A stretch of 64,000 nt of DNA from Pandoraea anapnoica (GCF_902459765.1 NZ_CABPSP010000001.1:613689-677688), one strand, 5' to 3'; counted from the first letter of the stretch, positions 1-8,034 are shown. The notes: generated by a model not told the origin, from the sequence alone. Program-made: numbers and translations.

Positions 1-900
1 GATCAGCGCGAACGGGCTGACGCTGATATCGGTCACGTCATTGCGCAGTAAATGCGGGTCGGTGTACGGAATCAGCAGGCCGATCACGAGAATCGCCGCC
101 ACATAGAACAGCAGAATGCGCCAGAAGACCTGACGCACGGCGCGCGGCAGATTGCGCGCCGGATCCTTGGACTCGCCCGCTGCGATGCCGATGAGTTCGG
201 TACCCTGGAACGAGAAGCCCACGACCATCGCTACACCGATTAGCGCTGCAAAGCCGCCAGCGAAAGGCGCGTCGCCCACCGTCCAGTTGGCCGCGCCACC
301 GGTTTCGCCGCCGCGAATAATGCCCAGCAGCATCATCACGCCCATCGCCACGAAGGCCAGTACGGCAATCACTTTGATGAGCGCGAACCAGAATTCGGCC
401 TCGCCGAAACCGCGTGCCGATAAGGCGTTCAGTCCGAAGGTAATCGCGAGGAAGAGAGCGCTCCAGTAGACCCCGGGAATATCGGGGAACCAGTACGCCA
501 TGACGAGTTGCGCAGCCACGAGGTCGACCGCCACAGTGACGGCCCAGTTGTACCAGTAGTTCCAGCCCAGCGCGAAGCCGAAGCCTTCGTCGACGTAGCG
601 CGCGCCGTAGGTCGAGAAGGAACCTGACACCGGCATGGCGGCGGCCAGTTCGCCCAGACTCGTCATCAGGAAGTAGACCATGAGGCCGATCAGCACGTAA
701 CCGAGCAGCGCCCCGCCGGGGCCTGCCTGCGCGATGGTCGCGCCAGAGGCGACGAACAGGCCGGTGCCGATGGACCCGCCGACGGCGATCATCGTCAGGT
801 GGCGCGCCGACAGGGAGCGGCGCAGTTCGGACGGTGCGGACTGGGCCGATGCGCCCGGCTCGCCGCCAGCGCGGGACGGGTCGTGTTCCGATGAAGCCAA
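1..900 (-). CDS. Amino-acid permease, APC family (partial, C-terminus off the window)
   Basis: Inner-membrane amino-acid transporter of the APC superfamily, closest in feel to the lysine/aromatic permeases. The N-terminal half is present and runs off the left edge. After a short hydrophilic N-terminus the first helix carries GGSIGTGLF, the family's unwound-helix substrate site. A later loop has FQGTELIGIAAGES followed by DP..N.P.A, typical of LysP-like permeases. I chose a TTG start at 900 because GAGGA lies 8-9 bases upstream. A second TTG at 915 is in frame and possible. About six membrane segments are visible in this portion. The substrate cannot be told from this half. Confidence 0.85.
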   Translation of the reverse strand, partial: MASSEHDPSRAGGEPGASAQSAPSELRRSLSARHLTMIAVGGSIGTGLFVASGATIAQAGPGGALLGYVLIGLMVYFLMTSLGELAAAMPVSGSFSTYGARYVDEGFGFALGWNYWYNWAVTVAVDLVAAQLVMAYWFPDIPGVYWSALFLAITFGLNALSARGFGEAEFWFALIKVIAVLAFVAMGVMMLLGIIRGGETGGAANWTVGDAPFAGGFAALIGVAMVVGFSFQGTELIGIAAGESKDPARNLPRAVRQVFWRILLFYVAAILVIGLLIPYTDPHLLRNDVTDISVSPFALI

Positions 901-1355
901 AGTGGTGTTCCTCAAGTGCGAATAAGCGTCCCTCCGGCCCGGGTCGTCGGGCGTTTGCGCGCCTGACGAGGTTGCGCCAATCCCCGGCGTATGGACATCA
1001 GACGTCTTGTGGAAGTCCCGGGGGAGTGGCGTGCCCGGCTCGGAATCGCCGAACCGGCCAACGGAGGGGAATGCGGAGTGGGGGGATTGTACTGCGGGAG
1101 ACCGGTGCGGGACTACTTTTCGCTACTGTGTGCCGCTTTGACGCAACAAATCGCCCTCTGGGGCGTGGGGCGCGACGGAATGGTGCGGTGGGGGTGGCAG
1201 GGGGCAGGGGGCGTGAGTTGAGCCATTATCGGCGTTGCTCGTGCATTCATCTCGTCATCCGAACCAACATCACCGCCCCAAGTCGAACGCGGCACCGCGC
1301 AAAATAAAAATGCGCGATGCCAGCGGCCTCACTTCCCTTTACGCCTGACGCGCGC
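901..1355. other. Intergenic, no gene seen
   Basis: About 455 bases between the permease start and the stop codon of the fasciclin gene. It is rich in G runs around 1070-1210. The short ORFs here have no recognisable protein and no good ribosome site. It should hold the permease promoter, but I see no convincing -35/-10 pair. Confidence 0.5.
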
Positions 1356-1934
1356 TCAGGGCAGCAGCACCTTATCCACGACGTGAATCACGCCATTGGA
1401 CTGGAACACATCGCCGATGGCGACGTTGGCGACATTGCCCTTGTCGTCGGTGACGGTCAGCCCATTACCGCTTTGCCTGACGGTCAGCGAGTCGCCTTCC
1501 ACGGTCTTGAGCATCGCCTTGCCGCCGCCGCTTTTCACCATGCTCATCAGGTCTTGTGCACCCAGCTTGCCGGGGACGACGTGATAAGTCAGCACCTTGA
1601 CCAGCGTGGGCTTGTTCTCCGGCTTGAGTAGTGTGTCGACGGTGCCAGCGGGAAGCGCGGCAAAGGCCTCGTTGGTCGGCGCGAAGACGGTGAACGGTCC
1701 CGGCCCGGACAGTGTGTCGACCAGGCCGCCAGCCTTCACGGCGGCGACCAGCGTGGTGTGGTCCTTCGAGTTCACGGCGTTTTCGACGATGTTCTTCGAT
1801 GGGTACATCGCCGCCCCGCCCACCATGACCGTCTTTTCGCTGCCGTCCATCGACGCCGCCGTGGCGTGCATGCCCGGGAAGCAACCGGCTGCGAGAAGAA
1901 CCAGCAGAAATCCACCAAATCGTTGCGTTCTCAT
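1356..1934 (-). CDS. Fasciclin (FAS1) domain exported protein
   Basis: Secreted or membrane-anchored protein with a single FAS1 domain (about residues 45-190), a fold used in adhesion and cell-surface functions. Conserved FAS1 pieces are visible: FTVFAPTNEAFAALP, then LTYHVVPG, and a C-terminal NGVIHVVDKVLLP. The N-terminus is a signal peptide (MRTQRFGGFLLVLLAAGC). The Cys after LAAG is a loose lipobox, so it is either a lipoprotein or cut near ATAAS. I chose the ATG at 1934 because GGTGAAG precedes it and the signal peptide starts there; a longer frame reaches 1991. It is divergent from the ECF sigma/anti-sigma operon and carries the same promoter-like element, so it is probably a target of that sigma factor. 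Confidence 0.9.
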   Translation of the reverse strand: MRTQRFGGFLLVLLAAGCFPGMHATAASMDGSEKTVMVGGAAMYPSKNIVENAVNSKDHTTLVAAVKAGGLVDTLSGPGPFTVFAPTNEAFAALPAGTVDTLLKPENKPTLVKVLTYHVVPGKLGAQDLMSMVKSGGGKAMLKTVEGDSLTVRQSGNGLTVTDDKGNVANVAIGDVFQSNGVIHVVDKVLLP

Positions 1935-1977
1935 GTCTTCACCCGTTCTATGGCGCTTCGCGAAGTGGAAGCAACGA

Positions 1978-2007
1978 CAAATACGAGTCAATTTCGCCTG
2001 CGGATGC
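1978..2007 (-). promoter_or_regulatory. Probable ECF promoter for the fasciclin gene
   Basis: On the minus strand GCATCC (2007-2002) is followed by a 16-base spacer and CGTAT (1985-1981), then TTG. The same GCATCC-N16-CGTAT arrangement faces the sigma gene on the plus strand. The predicted start is about 40 bases upstream of the fasciclin ATG. The CATCC -35 resembles the published SigK -35 of Mycobacterium; that this sigma factor reads it is inference. Confidence 0.6.
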
Positions 2008-2063
2008 GAAGGAGCAAAAAGATGTTCTTGTCGTGGGGAGGACGGGCGAATGGCGGGTACCGT

Positions 2064-2093
2064 GCATCCGTGCGGGCTCCCCGTACGTATGTG
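2064..2093 (+). promoter_or_regulatory. Probable ECF promoter for the sigma/anti-sigma operon
   Basis: GCATCC (2064-2069), a 16-base spacer and CGTAT (2086-2090) followed by GTG. It matches the divergent fasciclin promoter in both boxes and in spacing. It would give a leader of about 125 bases before the sigma ATG and implies positive autoregulation. Confidence 0.6.
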
Positions 2094-2221
2094 TGGACAG
2101 GTATGCCGTTCCTTGCTCGTCGCGCGAACGGCTGGATTGTCGAAGCATCTCCCGACTGGAGGCGAAGGTGCTATATTCCGCTGAACCCCACCGCAGTGAT
2201 TTTCGCGACTGCTTCACGCGC

Positions 2222-2836
2222 ATGAACGAGTCCCGGGAAAGCGAAGATAGGCCAAGCCCAGCGTCTGCACGCCCGCCTGCGGACGAGGCAAGCATGGCTG
2301 CGCGCGAGGAGCTTGGTGCGATGCTGAGCGCCGTCGCGAACGAAGATCGCCAGGCGTTTGCTGCGCTCTATCGAAAGACGTCGGCACGGATCTTCGGTGT
2401 GATCGTGCGCATGGTGTCCGACCGTGCGGAAGCCGAGGATCTGCTGCAGGACGTCTATGTCAACGTGTGGCGGCGCGCTTCTGCATTCGACGCCACACGT
2501 GGCACGGCGATGACCTGGCTGATTACGCTGGCTCGCAACCGCGTGATCGACCGCCTGAGGCAGTCTCGCGAAGCGTCGCTCGACGAGGACCATGCCCTCA
2601 GTATTCCCGCCGACACACCCTCACCGCTGCGGATGGCGGAGGCCAGCGAAGCACGGCGTCGACTGGAACACTGTCTGCAACTTCTTCCACCACAACAACG
2701 TAACGCCGTGTGCGAGGCATTTTTCGGCGGGCTGGCTTACAGCGAGCTCGCGGAGCGTCTTGCCGTCCCGCTGGGCACTGTGAAGAGCTGGATACGTCGC
2801 AGTCTGTTGCAGCTAAAAGGGTGTCTTGAACCATGA
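2222..2836 (+). CDS. ECF RNA polymerase sigma factor, SigK-like
   Basis: Extracytoplasmic-function sigma factor of about 204 residues that redirects RNA polymerase to a small regulon. Region 2 is visible as AEDLLQDVYVNVWRRA followed by TWLITLARNRVIDRLR. Region 4 has LPPQQRNAVCEAFFGGLAYSE followed by LAVPLGTVKSWIRR, the -35-binding helix-turn-helix. I chose the ATG at 2222; the frame is open back to 2033, but that part has no sigma homology and would cover the promoter element at 2064-2093. Its TGA overlaps the anti-sigma ATG (ATGA), showing translational coupling. The downstream partner is RskA-like and the divergent gene encodes a FAS1 protein, the same trio as SigK/RskA/MPT70-83 in Mycobacterium tuberculosis. 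Confidence 0.9.
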   Translation: MNESRESEDRPSPASARPPADEASMAAREELGAMLSAVANEDRQAFAALYRKTSARIFGVIVRMVSDRAEAEDLLQDVYVNVWRRASAFDATRGTAMTWLITLARNRVIDRLRQSREASLDEDHALSIPADTPSPLRMAEASEARRRLEHCLQLLPPQQRNAVCEAFFGGLAYSELAERLAVPLGTVKSWIRRSLLQLKGCLEP

Positions 2837-3579
2837 ACACGCCCGCGCACTCCGACGACGATCTGCGTTGCGCCGAGTATGTGCTCGGTGTGATGGAGGC
2901 GGACGAACGTCGCGCGCTGGAGCGGGATGCCCTGGCGAATCCGGGGGTGCAGGCGCGACTGGCGTTCTGGCAGAACCGTCTGACACCGCTGACCGAAGAC
3001 TTGCCGCACGAAGCGCCACCGGATTGGGTATGGCAGCGAGTCGAGGAGGCGATCCGGCCGACGCAACCGAGTGCTACGACCCGTGCAACGCCCCATGCAC
3101 CGCCGGGTGGGCTTTGGGACTCTCTGCCACTGTGGCGATGGCTGGGCATCGGCGCGAGCGTTGCCGCACTGGCGTTGCTCGCCGTGGCGCTTAGGTTCGC
3201 GTTGCCGGGGGGCGCACCGACGCAATCCGCCTCGCTCAACTACCGCGTGGCGACCATCGCCCGGCAGGATGGCGTTGCCCACTGGACTGCGACCCTCGCG
3301 TCGCAGCAGGATCAACTTCTTATCGTCCCCGCGACACGGCCAACGATTGCCGAGAACAAAGTAACCGAGCTGTGGCTGGTACAGGGCGATGCCAAACCCG
3401 TCCCGCTCGGCGTTTTCGATCCCGCGCAACCGGTAACGATCCCGCTTTCTCGCACGAATGCCGCCGCGTTGCGCGGTGCTGCTGCCATTCTCGCTGTCTC
3501 CCTCGAACCGCCGGGGGGATCCCCCACCGGGCAACCCACCGGCCCGGTCATCGCGACAGGGGCGCTCCACCCGGCTTGA
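2833..3579 (+). CDS. Anti-sigma factor, RskA family
   Basis: Inner-membrane anti-sigma factor that holds the upstream ECF sigma factor inactive until a signal triggers release. The cytoplasmic N-terminus (about residues 5-75) has the anti-sigma fold with CAEYVLGVMEADERRALE. One membrane span follows near residues 97-120 (WRWLGIGASVAALALLAVAL). The periplasmic C-terminal RskA domain has ELWLVQGDAKPVPLGVF and ILAVSLEPPGGSPTGQPTG. There is no Cys/His ZAS motif, so it is not a zinc-binding anti-sigma. The length of 248 aa is normal. It overlaps the sigma gene by four bases. The signal is unknown. Confidence 0.9.
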   Translation: MNTPAHSDDDLRCAEYVLGVMEADERRALERDALANPGVQARLAFWQNRLTPLTEDLPHEAPPDWVWQRVEEAIRPTQPSATTRATPHAPPGGLWDSLPLWRWLGIGASVAALALLAVALRFALPGGAPTQSASLNYRVATIARQDGVAHWTATLASQQDQLLIVPATRPTIAENKVTELWLVQGDAKPVPLGVFDPAQPVTIPLSRTNAAALRGAAAILAVSLEPPGGSPTGQPTGPVIATGALHPA

Positions 3580-3610
3580 TGACGTAAAATCCCGGCATCG
3601 TAACGACATA

Positions 3611-3623
3611 TGAATTTTGCTCA
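3611..3623 (+). promoter_or_regulatory. Near-match MetR box upstream of metR
   Basis: TGAA-TTTTG-CTCA fits the TGAA-N5-TTCA MetR consensus with one mismatch and ends 6 bases before the metR ATG. It could serve autoregulation, but it overlaps the ribosome-binding region, so it may be chance. Confidence 0.25.
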
Positions 3624-3629
3624 TCCATC

Positions 3630-4520
3630 ATGCTTGACCGTATCCATTTGTCCATCGTTCAGGAGGTGGAGAAGCAAGGTTCGCTGACCGCCGCCGCAGG
3701 CGTCCTGCATGTGACGCAATCGGCGCTCAGCCACAGCATGAAGAAGTTGGAGCAGCAGCTGGGCACCAACATCTGGTTGCGCGAAGGCCGGAGTCTGCGT
3801 CTGACGCAGGCCGGTCAATATTTGCTGGCGGTGGCCAACCGAGTGCTACCGCAGCTGGATCTGGCCGAGGAGCGCTTGCAGCAGTTCGCGCAAGGTGAGC
3901 GAGGCTCGCTGCGCATTGGCATGGAATGCCACCCTTGCTACCAGTGGTTGCTCAAAGTCGTGTCGCCCTATCTGGCCGCATGGCCGGACGTCGATGTCGA
4001 CGTCAAACAGAAATTCCAGTTCGGTGGCATCGGTGCGCTGTTCGGTTACGAGATCGATCTGCTGGTCACGCCCGATCCGTTGGACAAACCCGGGCTCGTT
4101 TTTGAGCCGGTGTTCGATTACGAACAGGTGCTGGTCGTTGCCAGCAACCACAAGCTGGCCAATGAGGCATACATCAAGCCTAAGCACTTGACCAACGAGG
4201 TACTGGTGGTCTATCCGGTGCCGGTGGACCGTCTGGATATCTACAACATGTTTCTCACACCGGCGGGTATTACGCCGAAGCGCCATAAGCCTATCGAAAC
4301 CACCGACATCATGATGCAGATGGTCGCGAGCGGCCGGGGCGTGGCGGCGCTACCTCGCTGGCTCGTGCTGGAGTATGCGGACAAGATGGATGTGGTGCCC
4401 GTCCGGCTGGGCAAGAACGGTATCGCCAAGCACATCTATCTGGGCGCTCGCGAAGCCGATATGGGGACCGATTATCTGCGCGCCTTTATCGAGCTGGCGA
4501 AGAAGCCCGCGAAAGTCTGA
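3630..4520 (+). CDS. metR: LysR-type transcriptional regulator MetR
   Basis: Homocysteine-responsive LysR-type regulator of methionine synthesis. The N-terminal winged helix-turn-helix (about residues 1-60) reads EKQGSLTAAAGVLHVTQSAL then HSMKKLEQQLG. The effector domain follows, with MECHPCYQWLL near residue 98, characteristic of MetR rather than other LysR proteins, and TTDIMMQMVASGRGVAALPR near 230. The length of 296 aa is typical. It sits just upstream of, and in line with, a folate-independent methionine synthase operon, with a TGAA-N5-TTCA palindrome in between. Its most likely local targets are therefore queH-mesX-mesD. The start ATG is well placed but lacks a strong ribosome site. Confidence 0.9.
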   Translation: MLDRIHLSIVQEVEKQGSLTAAAGVLHVTQSALSHSMKKLEQQLGTNIWLREGRSLRLTQAGQYLLAVANRVLPQLDLAEERLQQFAQGERGSLRIGMECHPCYQWLLKVVSPYLAAWPDVDVDVKQKFQFGGIGALFGYEIDLLVTPDPLDKPGLVFEPVFDYEQVLVVASNHKLANEAYIKPKHLTNEVLVVYPVPVDRLDIYNMFLTPAGITPKRHKPIETTDIMMQMVASGRGVAALPRWLVLEYADKMDVVPVRLGKNGIAKHIYLGAREADMGTDYLRAFIELAKKPAKV

Positions 4521-4542
4521 CGTTTCGTTGCAGCGATCCACA

Positions 4543-4555
4543 TGAATGGTATTCA
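4543..4555 (+). promoter_or_regulatory. MetR box (TGAA-N5-TTCA) upstream of queH-mesX-mesD
   Basis: TGAATGGTATTCA matches TGAA-N5-TTCA exactly and extends to a 17-base palindrome, CATGAAT-GGT-ATTCATG (4541-4557). It lies 100 bases upstream of queH and directly behind metR. This is strong sequence support for MetR control of the operon. Confidence 0.7.
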
Positions 4556-4561
4556 TGGAAA

Positions 4562-4585
4562 TATGAGAATTTATCGATTTTCATA
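4562..4585 (+). promoter_or_regulatory. Second inverted repeat, possible MetR half-site pair
   Basis: TATGAGAA, 8 bases, then TTTTCATA (7 of 8 positions pair). It begins 7 bases after the first MetR box. LysR regulators often bind two sites in tandem. A weak -10-like CATAAT lies at 4602-4607, and this repeat would cover the -35 region. Confidence 0.4.
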
Positions 4586-4655
4586 ATGGTGGGTCGGACA
4601 CCATAATCCGAAGCTCATAGTCCGGTGTACGCGGGCGTTATTCATGGAGCTTCTC

Positions 4656-5327
4656 GTGGTGTCCGCAACCGAACGCAAGCCATTGGCATTACCCGGCGGG
4701 CACAAGAAGGTGTTGTTGCACTCATGCTGCGCACCGTGCTCGGGTGAAGTCATGGAGGCCATTCAGGCGTCCGGTATCGACTTCACGATCTTCTTCTACA
4801 ACCCGAACATCCACCCGCTCAAGGAATACGAGCTTCGCAAAAACGAGAACATCCGTTTTGCCGAGAAGTTCGGAATTCCGTTCGTCGACGCCGATTACGA
4901 CCGCGACAACTGGTTCGAACGTGCCAAAGGCATGGAGCACGAACCGGAGCGTGGCGTGCGTTGCACGATGTGCTTCGACATGCGCTTCGAGCGCACCGCC
5001 CTGTACGCCCACGAGCATGGCTTCCCGGTCATCACGAGTTCGCTTGGGATCTCGCGCTGGAAAAACATGCAGCAGATCAACGATTGCGGCGTGCGCACAG
5101 CGTCTCACTACCCCGACATGCTGTACTGGGATTACAACTGGCGCAAAGGCGGAGGGTCCGCTCGCATGATCGAGATCAGCAAGCGCGAGAACTTCTATCA
5201 GCAGGAGTATTGCGGCTGCGTCTATTCGCTGCGCGACACGAACAAGCATCGTGTGGAAAGCGGTCGTGAGCGCATTCAGCTCGGCGTGATGTTCTACGGT
5301 GACGACACCGCAGAACAGGGCGAGTAA
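4656..5327 (+). CDS. queH: Epoxyqueuosine reductase QueH
   Basis: Reduces epoxyqueuosine to queuosine in tRNA, replacing the unrelated QueG. Family cysteines are all present: [12 protein letters not shown] at the N-terminus (adjacent CC plus C), RCTMCFDMR in the middle (CxxC), and [11 protein letters not shown] near the end; these bind a 4Fe-4S cluster and a second metal site. An ATG at 4644 is in frame, but GGAG (4646-4649) sits correctly for GTG at 4656 or 4659, so I chose 4656. It lies behind a MetR box and 33 bases before mesX, so it is probably co-transcribed with the methionine genes. That is unexpected for a tRNA-modification gene. queF lies 34 kb away. Confidence 0.9.
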   Translation: MVSATERKPLALPGGHKKVLLHSCCAPCSGEVMEAIQASGIDFTIFFYNPNIHPLKEYELRKNENIRFAEKFGIPFVDADYDRDNWFERAKGMEHEPERGVRCTMCFDMRFERTALYAHEHGFPVITSSLGISRWKNMQQINDCGVRTASHYPDMLYWDYNWRKGGGSARMIEISKRENFYQQEYCGCVYSLRDTNKHRVESGRERIQLGVMFYGDDTAEQGE

Positions 5328-5360
5328 GTTTCAACTTCAGAATCAGAGCGTCAGATCATC

Positions 5361-6344
5361 ATGAGTCAAGATTTCACATTCGCCATCAAGCGCATTAGTT
5401 TCGACGAGGACTATCGCCCGTCGGACAACACGCGCATCACGACCAACTTTGCTAATTTGGCCCGTGGCAGCAGCCGCCAGGAAAACCTGCGCAACACCCT
5501 CCGGATGATCGACAACCGTTTCAATGCGCTGGCGGATTGGGACAATCCGAAGGGCGACCGTTACAGCGTCAAGCTCGACATCATTTCCGTCGAAATGAGC
5601 ATTGGCGGTGAAACCAATGGAAGCGCGTTGCCGCTGATCGAAATATTGAAAACCAGTATTTTCGACAAGAAGAACAACGTGCATATCGACGGCATCGCGG
5701 GGAATAACTTCTCCTCCTATGTACGCGATTACGACTTCAGCGTGCTATTGCTGGCGTACAACAAGGATCAGCCGAAGTTCGGCACACCGGAGAATTTCGG
5801 CGACCTGCATGGCAAGCTGTTCAAGTCGTTCGTGAATTCGGACACGTACAAGGCCAATTTCAACAAGCAGCCTGTTATCTGCCTGAGCGTATCGAGCACG
5901 CGCACCTACCGTAGAACGGCCAACGTGCACCCTGTGCTGGGCGCCGAATACTTGCAGGACGAATATTCACTGACCGACGAATACTTCGCGAAGATGGGCT
6001 TGAGAGTTCGCTATTTCATGCCCCGCAATAGCGTCGCGCCTTTGGCTTTCTATTTCTCCGGCGACTTGCTGGGCGATTACACGGATCTCGAACTGATCAG
6101 CACCATCAGCACGATGGACACGTTCCAGAAGATCTATCGCCCTGAGATTTACAACGCGAATTCCGCCGCAGGGGAATCCTATCAGCCGAGTCTGAAGCAT
6201 CAGGATTATTCGCTGACTCGCATTGTCTACGATCGAGAAGAACGTAGCCGTCTGGCTATCGAGCAAGGAAAGTTTGTCGAGGAGCACTTCGTCAAACCGT
6301 ACCGCGCCACGCTTGATCAGTGGTCCGCTAACTACGCTCATTGA
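5361..6344 (+). CDS. mesX: MesX (DUF1852), partner of the MesD methionine synthase
   Basis: DUF1852 protein of 327 aa. Known biology: DUF1852 (MesX) is required together with MesD for folate-independent methionine synthesis, apparently with oxygen; its exact reaction is not settled. The sequence begins MSQDFTFAIKRISFDEDY and includes a conserved NFANLARGSSRQENLRNTL stretch near residue 28. There is no signal peptide, membrane span or Cys cluster. It is soluble and rich in aromatic and charged residues. The stop codon precedes mesD by 26 bases, so the two are surely one transcript. Assignment rests on family recognition plus the adjacency to mesD. Confidence 0.85.
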   Translation: MSQDFTFAIKRISFDEDYRPSDNTRITTNFANLARGSSRQENLRNTLRMIDNRFNALADWDNPKGDRYSVKLDIISVEMSIGGETNGSALPLIEILKTSIFDKKNNVHIDGIAGNNFSSYVRDYDFSVLLLAYNKDQPKFGTPENFGDLHGKLFKSFVNSDTYKANFNKQPVICLSVSSTRTYRRTANVHPVLGAEYLQDEYSLTDEYFAKMGLRVRYFMPRNSVAPLAFYFSGDLLGDYTDLELISTISTMDTFQKIYRPEIYNANSAAGESYQPSLKHQDYSLTRIVYDREERSRLAIEQGKFVEEHFVKPYRATLDQWSANYAH

Positions 6345-6370
6345 CTCACTTAAACGCAAGGTTATTCATC

Positions 6371-7399
6371 GTGAAAAAATTGTTGCCGACTTCGACTGCT
6401 GGTAGCTTGCCCAAACCGTCCTGGCTTGCAGAACCCGAGAAACTCTGGTCGCCGTGGAGGCTGGAAGGCGAAGAATTGGTGCAGGGCAAGCAAGATGCAT
6501 TGCGTTTGTCTCTGCAAGAGCAGCAGCACGCGGGCATCGATATCGTCAGCGACGGCGAGCAAACGCGTCAGCATTTCGTGACGACGTTTATCGAACACTT
6601 GAGCGGCGTCGACTTCAATAACCGTCAGACCGTGCGAATTCGCGACCGCTACGACGCGAGCGTGCCGACGGTCGTGGGCGCTGTCGCGCGCCAAAAGCCG
6701 GTGTTCGTCGAAGACGCGAAGTTCCTGCGCGCGCAGACCAAGCAACCGATCAAGTGGGCGCTGCCCGGCCCGATGACGATGATCGACACGCTATACGACG
6801 ATCACTACAAGAGCCGCGAAAAACTGGCCTGGGAATTCGCCAAGATTCTCAATGAGGAAGCAAAGGAACTGGAAGCGGCAGGCGTCGACATCATTCAATT
6901 CGACGAACCGGCATTCAACGTCTTCTTCGACGAAGTCAACGAATGGGGCGTGGCGACGCTGGAGCGTGCCATTGAAGGGCTCAAGTGCGAAACCGCCGTT
7001 CACATTTGCTACGGCTATGGCATCAGGGCCAATACGGACTGGAAGAAGTCGCTGGGCTCGGAATGGCGTCAATACGAAGAAGCCTTCCCGAAGCTGCAAA
7101 AATCCAGCATCGATATGATCTCGCTGGAATGCCACAATTCGCATGTGCCCATCGATCTGATCGAACTCATTCGCGGCAAGAAGGTGATGGTCGGGGCGAT
7201 TGACGTGGCATCCGAAACCATTGAAACGCCGGAAGAAGTCGCCAGCACGCTGCGTAAGGCACTGAAGTTTGTCGATGCCGACAAGCTTTTTCCGTGCACC
7301 AACTGCGGCATGGCGCCGCTGCCCCGTGCGGTGGCACGCGGTAAGCTGGCTGCACTGAGTGCCGGTGCGGAAATCGTGCGTCGCGAACTGTCGAACTAA
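6371..7399 (+). CDS. mesD: Folate-independent core methionine synthase MesD (MetE C-terminal domain family)
   Basis: Transfers a methyl group to homocysteine to form methionine. It has only the catalytic MetE C-terminal domain (342 aa versus about 750 for full MetE), so it lacks the folate-binding N-terminal half. Zinc-ligand motifs are present: HICYGYG (His and Cys), SLECHNS, and CTNCGMAPL near the end. It starts at GTG 6371 with AAGG upstream, giving KKLLPTSTAGSLPKP, the conserved N-terminus; an ATG at 6341 would overlap mesX. The immediate upstream partner is mesX, and metR with its box precedes the operon. The physiological methyl donor is unknown in this family. Confidence 0.88.
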   Translation: MKKLLPTSTAGSLPKPSWLAEPEKLWSPWRLEGEELVQGKQDALRLSLQEQQHAGIDIVSDGEQTRQHFVTTFIEHLSGVDFNNRQTVRIRDRYDASVPTVVGAVARQKPVFVEDAKFLRAQTKQPIKWALPGPMTMIDTLYDDHYKSREKLAWEFAKILNEEAKELEAAGVDIIQFDEPAFNVFFDEVNEWGVATLERAIEGLKCETAVHICYGYGIRANTDWKKSLGSEWRQYEEAFPKLQKSSIDMISLECHNSHVPIDLIELIRGKKVMVGAIDVASETIETPEEVASTLRKALKFVDADKLFPCTNCGMAPLPRAVARGKLAALSAGAEIVRRELSN

Positions 7400-7417
7400 G
7401 TTCTGAGCCGTCAGGCA

Positions 7418-7485
7418 CAAGCCAGCCCGGAATACGTTGTGACCGATCCGAATAGATCGGGTGGTACGACGGACGGGTTGGCTTG
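7418..7485 (+). ncRNA. Nested hairpin between mesD and the flavin reductase gene
   Basis: An outer stem pairs CAAGCCAGCCCG (7418-7429) with CGGGTTGGCTTG (7474-7485): 12 pairs, one of them G-U in RNA. Inside it CCGATC (7443-7448) pairs with GATCGG (7455-7460) around a six-base loop. No T-tract follows, so it is not a simple terminator. It may stabilise or process the mesX-mesD message, or attenuate the downstream gene. It matches no RNA family I recognise. Confidence 0.45.
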
Positions 7486-7524
7486 CGTCAATCGAAGTGC
7501 CCCCGGTATTTCCCTCCTCCAGCT

Positions 7525-8034
7525 ATGTCACTTCCCAGTCCGGCCATCGAGCCATTGCGCTTTCGCGAAGCGCTCGGGCACTACGCCTCCGGTATCACGA
7601 TCATTACGTCGCACATCGACGACGAGCCGCTAGGTTTCACCTGTCAGTCGTTCTATAGCGTGTCGACGAATCCGCCGCTGGTCTCGTTCAGCGTGATGGC
7701 CACGTCGGCCAGCTACCCCAAGATCCGTCAGGCGGGACGCTTCGCCGTCAACATCCTGTCGGGAGAGCAAGCGGAAATTTCCAACCAGTTCGCCCGACGA
7801 GGCACGGACAAATGGCGCGGCGTCGACTGGCAGGCCTCGCCGCTGGGCAATCCGATCATTCCGGGAAGTCTTCACTGGCTGGATTGCGAAATCTACGCGG
7901 AACACGCGGCAGGCGATCACGTGATTGTGATCGGTGAAGTCAAGGCGTTAGACGCACAGGATGCTGCGGCGAATCAGCCGTTGCTGTACTTCAAAGGGCA
8001 GTATCGCAACATCGCCGATCACAGCGGGGGGTGA
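7525..8034 (+). CDS. Flavin reductase family protein (FMN-binding split barrel)
   Basis: NAD(P)H:flavin oxidoreductase of the RutF/HpaC type that supplies reduced FMN or FAD to a partner monooxygenase. Family features are LRFREALGHYASGITIIT at the N-terminus, GFTCQSFYSVSTNPPLVSFSV (flavin site), FAVNILSGEQ, and a C-terminal PLLYFKGQYR. The length of about 169 aa is normal. I chose the ATG at 7525 from the family start; the frame is open to 7483 and the ribosome site is weak. It follows mesD after a 125-base gap holding a hairpin. Because MesD/MesX activity is oxygen-linked, this reductase may provide reduced flavin to MesX. That is inference. Confidence 0.8.
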   Translation: MSLPSPAIEPLRFREALGHYASGITIITSHIDDEPLGFTCQSFYSVSTNPPLVSFSVMATSASYPKIRQAGRFAVNILSGEQAEISNQFARRGTDKWRGVDWQASPLGNPIIPGSLHWLDCEIYAEHAAGDHVIVIGEVKALDAQDAAANQPLLYFKGQYRNIADHSGG

